Positions 38,687-47,940 of a stretch of 64,000 nucleotides of DNA are shown in pieces (within the stretch, counting starts at the first letter, position 1; each line of letters begins with the position of its first letter). The DNA is from Symbiopectobacterium purcellii. Lineage in GTDB: Bacteria; Pseudomonadota; Gammaproteobacteria; Enterobacterales; Enterobacteriaceae. Where the stretch lies: positions 1,860,001-1,924,000 of the forward strand of contig NZ_CP081864.1 of the NCBI RefSeq assembly GCF_019797845.1, in the 5' to 3' direction. A program made the position numbers and the translations under genes. The notes under the pieces are model-generated. The model made no database searches. It saw only the letters and a program-made list of their open reading frames with translations, and was not told where the DNA came from.

Positions 38687-40135
38687 TTACACTGGGTTTA
38701 GGCCTTGCGGTGCTGTTCTGGCGACGGCGGGTAATTTGGCGATACCGAATCCGGTAAAGCCGTATATCAGCGCGAAGAAGATCGCCGCATAGCATTGGAT
38801 TGCCCACGGGAGTAAATCCAGTGTGCTAACCCCCAGGGTGCTGGCCATATATACCCCGGCTGAGGTCCAGGGTAGCAGTGGCTCAGTCACTGTACCTGCA
38901 TCCTCCACCGTTCGCGACAGGTTCTTGGTGTCCAGCCCCATGCGCAGATAAGATTCTCTAAACAATTCAGCGGGAATAAGCAGCGCCAACTTCCCGTCAC
39001 TGGTCGCGCCCGTGACCAATAACGTGGTTGCCACGGTAGCGGCAATCAACTGACCCACACTGCGAATCGCCTTTAGCAACCGGTTAATGATCACGGTCAG
39101 GGCTCCCGTCAAGGTCAAGGCCCCTGCAAAGGAAAATGCGCAGAGCACCAAGAGGATGGTGCTCATGATGGAGAACATCCCTCCGCGATCGAGCAAGCGG
39201 GGAATGTCGTTGACCAAGCCGGTTACCTCTGTGCCCTGTGCTGCAAACATTGACGTGCTGAAACCGTGAATCAATGAAATACACCCTTGTTGCACGGTGA
39301 ACCCCTGTAGGCCGACCCCGATACTTATTGCCATGACGGACGCTGCCAACATAACGGGTATCACAGGGCGTTTGGTAATGGCGCCCCACAATACCAAGAT
39401 GGGAGGGGCGAGCAGGATAGCGTTAAGGTGATACAGGCTCGCTATCGACGTTATGATTTGATCAACCTTGTCCAGATTGGCTGCATGATTGGGCAAGTGG
39501 TTATAGCCAAAAAGCAGATAGACCCCAGCGGCTAAAGCAAAGCTCGGCAGGGTGGTATACATAAGATGGCGGATGTGGCTGTAGAGATCGGTCTCAGCGA
39601 CGATGGCGGCGAAATTGGTGGAATCAGACAGCGGTGACAACTTATCGCCAAAATAGGCCCCTGAAACCACTGCACCCGCCGTGGCGGGTAACGAGACATC
39701 AAGGCCAGCGGCGACGCCCATCAACGCCACCCCCACGGTGCCTGCTGTGCCCCACGATGTGCCTGTGCAAACTGACGTTGCGCAGGTGATAAGAAAAGCC
39801 GTGATAACGATATATTGAGGGCTGATCAGCTTCAGTCCCCAATACACCATGTAAGGGATCGTACCACTTAACATCCAGGCACCGATCATGCCACCGACGC
39901 AGATCAATATCAGTATCACGGGCATCGCTTTGGCAAGCTTAGCAACAATCGCGTCCATGATGTCTACCCAGTGGTAGCCTTGCCAATAGGCAACGGCTGT
40001 CGCAACGGCTGCCGACGCCAACAATAACGACTCAATGGGCAATTTATAATGACCATAACCAATAACCAATAACATGAGCATGGCAACGATGGGAAGCAGT
40101 GCCAATCCCAGATTAAGCTCCTTTTTGGCTTTCAT
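38687..40135 (-). CDS. nhaC: Na+/H+ antiporter, NhaC family
   Basis: The 482-aa protein has about 11-12 helices and the NhaC signature CATSVCTGTSWGTAGTVGVALMGVAAGL, GAYFGDKLSPLSDSTNFAA, and TVEDAGTVTEPLLPWTSAGVYMASTLGVS. It exchanges Na+ (or other solutes such as lactate/malate in some members) for protons. Its start follows AAAGGAGTGAGA. A LacI-type repressor gene is directly upstream on the same strand, suggesting control by a small molecule and a solute other than Na+. Confidence 0.9.
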   Translation of the reverse strand: MKAKKELNLGLALLPIVAMLMLLVIGYGHYKLPIESLLLASAAVATAVAYWQGYHWVDIMDAIVAKLAKAMPVILILICVGGMIGAWMLSGTIPYMVYWGLKLISPQYIVITAFLITCATSVCTGTSWGTAGTVGVALMGVAAGLDVSLPATAGAVVSGAYFGDKLSPLSDSTNFAAIVAETDLYSHIRHLMYTTLPSFALAAGVYLLFGYNHLPNHAANLDKVDQIITSIASLYHLNAILLAPPILVLWGAITKRPVIPVMLAASVMAISIGVGLQGFTVQQGCISLIHGFSTSMFAAQGTEVTGLVNDIPRLLDRGGMFSIMSTILLVLCAFSFAGALTLTGALTVIINRLLKAIRSVGQLIAATVATTLLVTGATSDGKLALLIPAELFRESYLRMGLDTKNLSRTVEDAGTVTEPLLPWTSAGVYMASTLGVSTLDLLPWAIQCYAAIFFALIYGFTGFGIAKLPAVARTAPQGLNPV

Positions 40136-40290
40136 TTCTCACTCCTTTAAGCATTGAAGAGGCCAGCGTAGTGAGAGTGAGGCAGCATAAATGTGATCCC
40201 GGACCGCTGTGGGTGTAACGGGTTTCATGGGTTTAATCACTGCGAAGTCATTCGCATTTTTTTGGCCTACACCGGGCTGACAACGCAGAA

Positions 40291-41289
40291 TTAAAGCGGT
40301 TTAACCGATGCCCGAGGGATAAGCTCAGCGCAATAGCCATTATGTTGTGGTAGCCCGACGATACCGGCATTAAGTTGTAACGCCAGCGTCGCGGCACGGC
40401 GCGCCATTTTCTCAATAGGATTATGCATGGTCGTCAAGGTAGGATGCAGATATTTGGCCCAGGCTATGTCATCAAAGCCCACCAAGGAGATATCGTCGGG
40501 TACGCGAACCTGATGGTAGTGAAAGGTTCGCATGATGCCAGCGGCCATGACATCATTAAAGGTGACCAACGCAGTGAAGTTAAGCCCAGCCTGTAACAAT
40601 TTTTCTGCTGCCAGCTCCCCGCCGTGTTCATTGAATGGAACGCTGATGATCCAATCATCGGCTACCGGGATCCCGGCGATGTCCATGGCTTTACGGTAGC
40701 CTTCGACACGGTGGGTCCTATCATCGATGGGAATATCTGCCGTGATGCAGGCAATTTTCCGATGGCCATGTTGAATAAGCTGGTTGGTTGCGGCCTGAGC
40801 GGCACTGACATTATCCAGCCACACACAGCGGTTGGCGATGACCGGTAAATAGCGGTTTATCACCACCAATGCAGGCGTATGGGCCGCATAGCGCAAGATA
40901 TCCTCTTCATTCATACGGGGCAGATGAGCGACAATGGCTTCACACCCCTGATTAATCAGTAAATCAAGCCCGGCCTTTTCCTGCTCGGCGCGATGTCCGC
41001 CGCTGCAAACGACCAACTGTACCCGGGCTTTACGCGTGGTATCTTCAATGCCCCGCGCCATGCGCGAGAAGAAGGGATCGTCCAGGTTGCCGGTAAGCAG
41101 CCCGAGAGTCTTGCCACTCCTTTTCGCCATGGCGTGTGCGGTAACATTACGCTGATAGTTGAACTCACGCATCGCCGTCTCAACCCGTTCGCGAGTGACC
41201 GGCTTAACATAAACGTTATTGTTAATCACTCGGCATACTGTTGCCGCAGAAACACCCGCATGGCGGGCTACATCTTTCATTGTAGCCAT
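40291..41289 (-). CDS. LacI-family repressor
   Basis: The 332-aa protein starts MATMKDVARHAGVSAATVCRVINNNVYVKPVTRERVETAM, a LacI helix-turn-helix plus hinge, followed by a periplasmic-binding-type core (GKTLGLLTGNLDDPFFSRM, VTFNDVMAAGIMRTF, DISLVGFDDIAWAKYLHPTLTTMHNPIEKM). Unlike many LacI proteins it reads CRVINN at the recognition helix. It lies 155 bases upstream of nhaC and probably controls it. The ligand is unknown. Confidence 0.92.
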   Translation of the reverse strand: MATMKDVARHAGVSAATVCRVINNNVYVKPVTRERVETAMREFNYQRNVTAHAMAKRSGKTLGLLTGNLDDPFFSRMARGIEDTTRKARVQLVVCSGGHRAEQEKAGLDLLINQGCEAIVAHLPRMNEEDILRYAAHTPALVVINRYLPVIANRCVWLDNVSAAQAATNQLIQHGHRKIACITADIPIDDRTHRVEGYRKAMDIAGIPVADDWIISVPFNEHGGELAAEKLLQAGLNFTALVTFNDVMAAGIMRTFHYHQVRVPDDISLVGFDDIAWAKYLHPTLTTMHNPIEKMARRAATLALQLNAGIVGLPQHNGYCAELIPRASVKPL

Positions 41290-41369
41290 GATAACTCCCT
41301 GTCATTGCATTGATAGCTACTTTGTTATCATAGTTAATTGTCCTAGCCCAACAGCACACTCTGTAATTT

Positions 41370-42068
41370 TTAATGGCTCATTGAGCTTTCGTTATTCAAT
41401 TTTTTCAGCAAGGCGACGGCGACGGCTTCTGAACTGGCCGGATTCTGCCCTGTTACCAGATTGCCATCTTCCACGACGAACGGCATCCAATCGGCACCTT
41501 TTTGGTAATGTGCGCCAGCGGCAATAAAGGTATCTTCGATTAAAAACGGGACGACATGAGTTAATTCAACGGCCTCTTCTTCACTGTTGGTGAAGCCGGT
41601 AACGTGGCGTCCTTTGATGAGCAGAGCGCCGGTCTTGGCAGTAACCTTACGCAGCACGCCCGGTGCATGGCAGACAAAGGCCACCGGTTTTCCGGCGCGA
41701 TCGAACGATTCAATCAGCGCAATCGACGTTGCTGACTCCGCAAGATCCCACAGTGGGCCGTGGCCGCCGGGATAGAACACGGTGTCAAACGCCTCCTGAG
41801 ACACGGTTTCTAGTTTGACCGTTTGAGACAGCGCATCCTGTGCGTCTTGATCGGCTTTAAAACGTGCCGTCAGTGCCGTCTGAAATTCAGGAAGATCGCT
41901 TTTGGGATCCAGCGGCGGCTGGCCACCGGCTGGGGAGGCGAGAACCACCTCAGCCCCCGCGTCTTTAAAGACGTAGTAGGGTGCGGCAAATTCCTCCAGC
42001 CAAAAACCTGTTTTCTTTCCTGTGTTGCCCAGTTCGGCATGGGATGTCAGAACCATTAAAATTTTCAT
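41370..42068 (-). CDS. DJ-1/PfpI-type glutamine amidotransferase-like protein
   Basis: The 232-aa protein has MKILMVLTSHAELGNTGKKTGFWLEEF near the start, the Glu of WLEE, FYPGGHGPLWDLAE, and the nucleophile elbow AFVCHAPGVLR with Cys. This is the HSP31-like/DJ-1 group, many of which are glyoxalase III or deglycase-like stress enzymes. It lies 31 bases downstream of the aldehyde dehydrogenase gene on the same strand, so both may handle reactive aldehydes. Confidence 0.9.
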   Translation of the reverse strand: MKILMVLTSHAELGNTGKKTGFWLEEFAAPYYVFKDAGAEVVLASPAGGQPPLDPKSDLPEFQTALTARFKADQDAQDALSQTVKLETVSQEAFDTVFYPGGHGPLWDLAESATSIALIESFDRAGKPVAFVCHAPGVLRKVTAKTGALLIKGRHVTGFTNSEEEAVELTHVVPFLIEDTFIAAGAHYQKGADWMPFVVEDGNLVTGQNPASSEAVAVALLKKLNNESSMSH

Positions 42069-42099
42069 TGTTAACCTCGATAGTGCTGCTGCAGGTGAA

Positions 42100-43521
42100 T
42101 TAGTTGTTCAGGAACGCTTCGGCAACAGCCGCTTTATCCTGATAAGGCGCGCGAAGTCGAAGATTGGTCATGCCGGCGCTCTCCTGAACAACAACCGGTT
42201 TTGCGTGACTGAAACGTCTGAAACCATGGATACCGTGATACGCACCGGTTCCTGACGCCCCGATGCCGCCAAAGGGCAGACTGTCGATTGCGGCATGGGT
42301 CATGACATCGTTGATAACCAAGGCACCAGACGTTGTCCTTGTGGCTATATGACGTTGATGCTCCGTGTCATGACCAAAGTAGTAGGCAGCAAGTGGGCGT
42401 GGGCCCGCGTTGATGTAACGAATAGCCTCACCGATCCCGGCTGTGTATGTTTTTAACGGCAGGAGGGGTCCGAAGATCTCTTCCTGCATCACAAGCATCT
42501 CTTCTGTGACGCCAAGAATGAGATGTGGCGCGATCTTTCTGCTGTGTGGATCGGCATCAGGTTCGTTGTCGGGCGCGAGACTGATGATGTTAGCCCCTTT
42601 GCGGGCGGCATCGTCCAGCAGCATGAGCAAGCGGTGATAGTGTCTGTCGTTAATGATAGCGGTGTAATCCACATTGCCTTGAAGTGTTGGATAACTCTCA
42701 TGCATAAAACGTTTTGCCGCGTCGACAAAGTCTGCTTCGGATGATTCCGGCAGCAGGACATAATCCGGGGAGATACAGATTTGCCCGGCATTGAACGTCT
42801 TTATTGTCAGTATCCGTTCAGCGGCGATACTGATGTCTGCATCGGTATCCAGCACCACCGGCGATTTTCCACCCAGTTCAAGCGTGACAGGAACCAGATT
42901 TTCGGCAGCCGCGCGCATGACGTGACGGCCAACTGCGGTGCTGCCGGTAAAGACCAGATGATCGAACGGTAACTGGCTAAACGCCTGGCCTACTTTCGCA
43001 TCACCCAATGCCACCACGAGCTCATTCGAATCAAAATAATGGGGAACACGTTCCGCAAGCAATTCAGAGGTAAACGGTGTCAGCTCGGAGGGTTTCAGCA
43101 TCGAGGTGTTGCCCGCCGCAAAGACACCCGCCAGCGGACCGAAGGCGAGGTTTATCGGGAAATTCCACGGACTGATAATGCCCACAACGCCCAGCGGCTG
43201 TGGTTCGATCCATGCCTGCATCCCCGGAACCGGTACCTCGGCCACCTCTGGTTGCATCCATTGCTCCAGCTTTTCAGCGGAATGCGTCAACATATTGATG
43301 GTGGTTATCAGGTCGGCAGCCTGTGTTTGATAACCGCTGCGGTGACCAAAATCGCGTCCGATCGCAGCGGTCAGGGCCGCATGGTTGTCACGAATCAAGG
43401 CAGCGCTGCGCATAAGACGATCGCGACGTAAGGCAGCCGTAGCGGGCTCATTGTGTCGATGGTGCTTTTTCATGGCGTCAAGAATGTGTGATAACGCCTG
43501 AAAATGATGTTGTTCGCTCAT
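42100..43521 (-). CDS. Aldehyde dehydrogenase, coniferyl-aldehyde type
   Basis: The 473-aa protein is an NAD(P)-dependent aldehyde dehydrogenase: IISPWNFPINLAFGPLAGVFAAGNTSMLKPSE, FTGSTAVGRHVMRAAAENLVPVTLELGGKSPVVLD with catalytic Glu, and the Cys in KTFNAGQICISPDYVLL. It belongs to the short class resembling CalB and fatty aldehyde dehydrogenases, with a C-terminal SHAKPV. It forms a unit with the DJ-1-like gene and is divergent from a LysR gene 115 bases away. Confidence 0.9.
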   Translation of the reverse strand: MSEQHHFQALSHILDAMKKHHRHNEPATAALRRDRLMRSAALIRDNHAALTAAIGRDFGHRSGYQTQAADLITTINMLTHSAEKLEQWMQPEVAEVPVPGMQAWIEPQPLGVVGIISPWNFPINLAFGPLAGVFAAGNTSMLKPSELTPFTSELLAERVPHYFDSNELVVALGDAKVGQAFSQLPFDHLVFTGSTAVGRHVMRAAAENLVPVTLELGGKSPVVLDTDADISIAAERILTIKTFNAGQICISPDYVLLPESSEADFVDAAKRFMHESYPTLQGNVDYTAIINDRHYHRLLMLLDDAARKGANIISLAPDNEPDADPHSRKIAPHLILGVTEEMLVMQEEIFGPLLPLKTYTAGIGEAIRYINAGPRPLAAYYFGHDTEHQRHIATRTTSGALVINDVMTHAAIDSLPFGGIGASGTGAYHGIHGFRRFSHAKPVVVQESAGMTNLRLRAPYQDKAAVAEAFLNN

Positions 43522-43636
43522 GTCACTGTCCTGTTAGTGCGGAGGTTTCTTGGGTTGGAAACAGCATAAAGGAACTGGATGTTTACGGATAACAACGCTA
43601 TTTTGTCAGGGGTATAAATTAATTTATGGCTAAGCT

Positions 43637-44527
43637 ATGTCATTGTTACGTCTACGTACTTTTATGGAAGTGTATCGGCAACGCTCGATTTCAGGTGCGG
43701 CACGGGTGCTGAACCTGACTCAGCCTGCGGTCTCTCAGCATATCATTGGCCTTGAAGTGGCCATCGGAAGGCCCTTGTTTGAACGGCAGCCGCAGGGGGT
43801 GAAGCCGACCGTGGTCGCTGACGATCTTGCGGCAGATATTGGCAACAAACTGGATGATGCTGAATCCGCGCTCGCCTCTGCGAGGGCCAGGTCCATGGAT
43901 GTTGCGGGGACGCTACAGATCATTGGTCATTCTGACTTCATGGCAGAAAAATTGGCGGGGGAATTGTTGCCCTTACTGGAAAGTGGTATTCGCGTGCATT
44001 TACATGCCGGAGATGGCCCGATGGTCACCCAGATGGTGATAGAAGGACATTGTTATTTAGGCATCACGGCGCATCCGGTTACCGATACGCGATTGAAGGG
44101 GGATGTCATTTTTACCGACCGCGTGATCGCGATTGCATCACCCGAGCTCGCCGAGCGTCTGAATAGCAGTGAGCATTTTGGCCGGGATTTACTGAATGAG
44201 CCGCTGCTGGCCTACAATCTTGAGCTTTCACTGATCGAACACTGGCTGGGTAAGAACCGAATAAAATTCAGTTCGTTGCTTCCTGCTATGGTCGGTCAGG
44301 ATTTACGCGGTCAGAGAAGCTTGTTGTGTAAAGGATTTGGTTGGACGGTCATGCCGGAGTTTTTGTGCCGGGCGCACCTTGATGAGGGTAAGCTGGCCCG
44401 TCTTAACCCCCCGGTGGGAGACACGGAAATTCGTTACAACCTGGTGTGGCTGCCGAGTGCGTTGCGTCAGCCGCGCCTGGCTCATACCCGACAGATTCTG
44501 CTGCACAAGTTGGGCAATCCAGATTAA
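43637..44527 (+). CDS. LysR-family transcriptional regulator
   Basis: The 296-aa protein begins MSLLRLRTFMEVYRQRSISGAARVLNLTQPAVSQHIIGLEVAIGRPLFERQPQGVKPT, a LysR helix-turn-helix, then an effector domain (GTLQIIGHSDFMAEKLAGELLPLL). It is divergent from the aldehyde dehydrogenase/DJ-1 pair and is therefore the likely regulator. A GGGCGATG/CATCGCCC inverted repeat at 44570-44605 follows its end. Confidence 0.92.
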   Translation: MSLLRLRTFMEVYRQRSISGAARVLNLTQPAVSQHIIGLEVAIGRPLFERQPQGVKPTVVADDLAADIGNKLDDAESALASARARSMDVAGTLQIIGHSDFMAEKLAGELLPLLESGIRVHLHAGDGPMVTQMVIEGHCYLGITAHPVTDTRLKGDVIFTDRVIAIASPELAERLNSSEHFGRDLLNEPLLAYNLELSLIEHWLGKNRIKFSSLLPAMVGQDLRGQRSLLCKGFGWTVMPEFLCRAHLDEGKLARLNPPVGDTEIRYNLVWLPSALRQPRLAHTRQILLHKLGNPD

Positions 44528-44627
44528 AGGGGGAGGGGGCAGAGCACAGGCGCGACGCACGTTATTGAAGGGCGATGTGCGAGAAACAACACCTCTGCAT
44601 CGCCCTTGGTTTATGTGCGGTGCAAAA

Positions 44628-44873
44628 CTACTCATTGCCCCATTGATTCAAGAACGTCGCTATCTCATCAATGCGCTGCTCGTTGATATGGGCTTCACGC
44701 GCCATTTCCTGCTGGGCCTGCTCACTGATCTCTTCATTATTCATTAAGCGAGTGAGCAGTAATTGGAAATAGTGTGCCAGCGCGTCACGCTCTGACTCGC
44801 CCACTAGCTCAGCGGATTCCGTCGAGTACTCATCCACAATATCATAATATTTAAGGGGTATTTCATTGTTCAT
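44628..44873 (-). CDS. ymjA: YmjA-like protein (DUF2543)
   Basis: The 81-aa acidic protein [39 protein letters not shown] closely follows E. coli YmjA, including [20 protein letters not shown] and the C-terminal [12 protein letters not shown]. It is small, soluble and of unknown function. It is convergent with the LysR gene; yaiL lies upstream. Confidence 0.85.
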   Translation of the reverse strand: MNNEIPLKYYDIVDEYSTESAELVGESERDALAHYFQLLLTRLMNNEEISEQAQQEMAREAHINEQRIDEIATFLNQWGNE

Positions 44874-44953
44874 ACGTCGTCCCGTGGGGTAAGGTGTTTG
44901 TCAGTACGGCCTGGTGACCACATTCTGCGAATGACTACCGCATACCGCGTCAA

Positions 44954-45493
44954 TTACCACATTAAATCATCGGGTACTTTAAAGTCAGCATAGGGATCTT
45001 CTTCATCTAGCGCTTCCTGACTCAGCGCACTGTGTAAAACGATACTGCCTGCATCCCGCTGGGCAATTTTTTCGGCCACGCTCGCGGGGATAATCGCGTA
45101 TTGGCTCTCGCCCTTGCTATCAATAACCAAACGTGCGATGGCGAGACGACCATTAATCAGTTGCGTTTGTGTAAGTTTATCAACAACCACTTTTTTGATG
45201 ACATTGTTATCTGTGAAGTTAAAGCTAATATCACCTTTTGAAATGTCGATTTTGTTCATTTCAATCAGTTGCTTCACCTGTGCTTTATACTCTTTAGATA
45301 ACACTGCCTGTTTCTGTTGTTCGCTGAGTTGTTTATCGCGTTCAAGCTGATTTTTTTTGTTTTCCTCTACCGCGGCTCTGGCTTCACGCGCCTGAACGCG
45401 TGATTTTTTGGCCGTTCTTTCAACTTTGGCCATTTTTTTGCTGGTCACTAATCCCGCTTTCAGCATCTGCTCTTGTAAGGTGAGTTTTGTCAT
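44954..45493 (-). CDS. yaiL: YaiL-like DUF2058 protein
   Basis: The 179-aa protein begins MTKLTLQEQMLKAGLVTSKKMAKVERTAKKSR, a charged Lys/Arg/Gln-rich helical N-terminus (1-75). A C-terminal domain follows with FNFTDNNVIKKVVVDKLTQTQLINGRLAIARL and YAIIPASVAEKIAQRD. It matches the DUF2058 (YaiL) family, which is nucleoprotein/polynucleotide-associated; the exact function is unknown. Confidence 0.87.
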   Translation of the reverse strand: MTKLTLQEQMLKAGLVTSKKMAKVERTAKKSRVQAREARAAVEENKKNQLERDKQLSEQQKQAVLSKEYKAQVKQLIEMNKIDISKGDISFNFTDNNVIKKVVVDKLTQTQLINGRLAIARLVIDSKGESQYAIIPASVAEKIAQRDAGSIVLHSALSQEALDEEDPYADFKVPDDLMW

Positions 45494-45636
45494 CGTCGTT
45501 TCGAAACCCGTAGAAAAATTTGTGGAATTATACCTGTAATCGCCAAGGCTGTAACCGGGCGCAAAGCCCGAACGCTACGGCGTTTGAATGTGGAAGACGC
45601 CATCAGGGGCGCAGTGAATACGACAGCGAAATGACG

Positions 45637-46119
45637 TCACACCTTGAGCAGTTTCACCGTGGCCTCAATGTCTATCTCATCTTCAGTAAAAATTAACGTC
45701 GACCCCTGAAAGGTGGTGATCGCCAATTTTTTCATCGCGCGAACGTCACTGGGTTTAGCGGCTGATTTTGGTCTGATATTTCCCATCAGCGCTCCCACAG
45801 AAAGCACCGTATTTTCTTTATCAATACGGGTATCAGCCGACACTTCTTCGCTGAATACCAGAAAGGATTTAATGGCGGTAAGCTTGATACGTTCGCCCGC
45901 GATATAAATGTATTTGCTTTCTGGTTCGACTTTCACGGCATAAGCCGATAGACCCTTTTTATTGGTGGTGGGTTCGAAACTGACGGCCGCGCCTTTTTTA
46001 AGCAGGTCTGGATTGGCAACCTTAATCACATGAAAATAACGGTTATCACCGTTTTCATCTTTGATAAACCCAAAACCTTTATCTTTAAACCAGGTTGTAA
46101 TCGTTCCGTTCATCGCCAT
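45637..46119 (-). CDS. Cold-shock-domain protein with C-terminal extension
   Basis: The 160-aa protein (possible second start one codon later) has a cold-shock fold at 1-65 with RNP1-like KDKGFGFIKDENG and RNP2-like RYFHVI. The following about 95 residues (YIYIAGERIKLTAIKSFLVFSEE...FQGSTLIFTEDEIDIEATVKLLKV) are a separate domain I do not recognise. The layout is known in cold-shock-like DNA-binding proteins of enterobacteria. It probably binds single-stranded nucleic acid. Confidence 0.8.
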   Translation of the reverse strand: MAMNGTITTWFKDKGFGFIKDENGDNRYFHVIKVANPDLLKKGAAVSFEPTTNKKGLSAYAVKVEPESKYIYIAGERIKLTAIKSFLVFSEEVSADTRIDKENTVLSVGALMGNIRPKSAAKPSDVRAMKKLAITTFQGSTLIFTEDEIDIEATVKLLKV

Positions 46120-46601
46120 TACCGCCTACCTAATCGTTTATCACCTTATTTTTGCAGCGCGCAGTGTAAAGCACAATCCTGGCGCAGACCACTTCTTTGG
46201 GTTGCCTCTTGCTGATAAATGTCGAATGGACGAAGAATGTTTCGAGTTGATCATCGATAATGTCCGTCAAGCAGCCTGAGGCTATATCATTCCCTCCTTG
46301 TCTGTTACTTCACGTAAGATGTCGCTGGCATTGACGTACTGGCCAGAACATACTCAGCGTATCTATAGGCTTAGCGTGTTGAACATAGCGCTTAGGCTGA
46401 CAGCAAAATCAACACACGCCTACTTATATCAGCGCTCAGCGGAAGTCGTAAGATGCTGCTGCTTGCTACACCAAGTATACACCGGGATTGGTGAAAGCAT
46501 AGATCACGCACGGCAGTCTTCACACCTATGCCTCGGCCAGATCAAACATGGCTTAACAGAATTCGGGCGTGTGTTTCTTATATAAGTCAGTAACCTAAAA
46601 C
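46120..46601. other. Intergenic region before the EamA gene cassette
   Basis: About 480 bases with no gene I recognise. A frame at 46298-46585 has no family features. It marks the boundary between backbone-like genes and the AT-rich cassette. Confidence 0.45.
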
Positions 46602-47483
46602 TTACTTTTTCATTGATGCTGTTTTGTTAAGTAAATATACAAGCAAGAGAATAATTGTGCATCCCCCCCATGTTAAAGCAGGGGTGCTTTCTCCCAAAAG
46701 TAGCCATGAAAGAAGTAGAGTTAGAGGGAGCCGAATATAGCTCACGGAGCTAACCTCAACCCTGAACGGTGTGGCTAATGAAATAATGCTCAGTATACTC
46801 CCAGCCATAGCCAGAATTCCACTCAAAACCAATCCATGAATACTGAGTGTGTCCGGAAAGGGCAGCTGGTTATAAAATATATAGAGAGGTGTCAGAATGA
46901 ATCCGTAGGTGTTATAGACTGCAAGATAACTAACGAGACTATCGTTGTTACGGCACAGTCTGGAGAATACAAATGCCTGAAAAGCCACGCTGCCAATATA
47001 AATGTAGTTTGCTTGAGAACCAATGTTTTTGTCAAATGCGAACAAAAAATGACTTATAATGACGATGATTGAAAACAACAGCCATGACTTCATGTTATAA
47101 GTTAACTTGAAGAGTATCACGCTAAAAAACACAATGAAAACTGGACTCAGCTGGCCAGCCAATGCAAAGCCAGATAAACTACCAGCCAAAATCGCATACA
47201 CTCCACATATTGAATTAATGATATTGGCGCTTGCAAAAGTAATTACTTTCCTGTTCTTAAAAGCGTGAAAGTTGCAGCACAATAAAAGTGGCACGCCGAA
47301 ACCAAATCGGAAAAGTGATACCCATGAAACTGGAATGTTACTTAGCAGTATTTTTGAAAGGAAATCTGAACCAATGTACAATAATAAAGAAAGCAATGCG
47401 ATAAAAACTGACCATTTTTTACATGTAAAACGGGCCGAAGCCCGTAAAATAAAATCATTAGAACTTACACCTGGCTGAGACAT
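46602..47483 (-). CDS. EamA/DMT-family exporter of the AT-rich cassette
   Basis: The 293-aa protein has about ten helices (KWSVFIALLSLLLYIGSDFLSKILL, ANIINSICGVYAILAGSLSGFALAGQLSPVFIVFFSVILFKLTY, SVSYIRLPLTLLLSWLLLGESTPALTWGGCTIILLLVYLLNK). Its start overlaps the Nudix gene by 19 bases. It is the last gene of the operon, and an exporter of the product is a reasonable guess. GC is low compared with the flanks. Confidence 0.85.
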   Translation of the reverse strand: MSQPGVSSNDFILRASARFTCKKWSVFIALLSLLLYIGSDFLSKILLSNIPVSWVSLFRFGFGVPLLLCCNFHAFKNRKVITFASANIINSICGVYAILAGSLSGFALAGQLSPVFIVFFSVILFKLTYNMKSWLLFSIIVIISHFLFAFDKNIGSQANYIYIGSVAFQAFVFSRLCRNNDSLVSYLAVYNTYGFILTPLYIFYNQLPFPDTLSIHGLVLSGILAMAGSILSIISLATPFRVEVSSVSYIRLPLTLLLSWLLLGESTPALTWGGCTIILLLVYLLNKTASMKK

Positions 47484-47929
47484 TGCATTTTCTTCTGATA
47501 ATAATGGATGTAATTAACATACTCCGCATCCATATTCTTAGGCAGTTTTTTTATGTCAAAAAAATCAAGCGATAGACCTTCCTCAATATTGTTTATTATT
47601 TCCCCAGACCATTTATTAGTAAAGTAGAGAGAGGTGATGACATTTATTTTATCATTATTCGCAAGAGTAAATGTATATTCTGGGCCAGAAAAAACAGCAA
47701 GATGTGTTAACTCATGAATATCGATGTTCGTCTCTTCTTTCACCTCACGAAGAGCCGTTTGCTCCAATGATTCTCCCGGCTCAAGAAGTCCACCTGGAAG
47801 TCCCCAGCTTCCATCGGTACGGTGTTGTAGAAGAACACGTTTGCTGCCATCCAGGACAATTATGTTAGCGCCAGCCAGAAGCAGTAGCTGGTGACCTATC
47901 ATACTTCTCATGTGTTTTACGTATGACAT
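47465..47929 (-). CDS. Nudix hydrolase
   Basis: The 154-aa protein carries a full Nudix box: GLLEPGESLEQTALREVKEETNI, preceded by VLLQHRTDGSWGLPGG. It probably hydrolyses a nucleoside diphosphate linked to another group. It lies 11 bases after the aminotransferase gene, suggesting it acts on a nucleotide-linked intermediate of the cassette. Confidence 0.93.
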   Translation of the reverse strand: MSYVKHMRSMIGHQLLLLAGANIIVLDGSKRVLLQHRTDGSWGLPGGLLEPGESLEQTALREVKEETNIDIHELTHLAVFSGPEYTFTLANNDKINVITSLYFTNKWSGEIINNIEEGLSLDFFDIKKLPKNMDAEYVNYIHYYQKKMQCLSQV

Positions 47930-47940
47930 ATTTTACCTGA

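Noticed and set aside
46298..46585. 95-codon frame in the intergenic region before the EamA gene
   Set aside because: No recognisable features and no ribosome site; could be chance.
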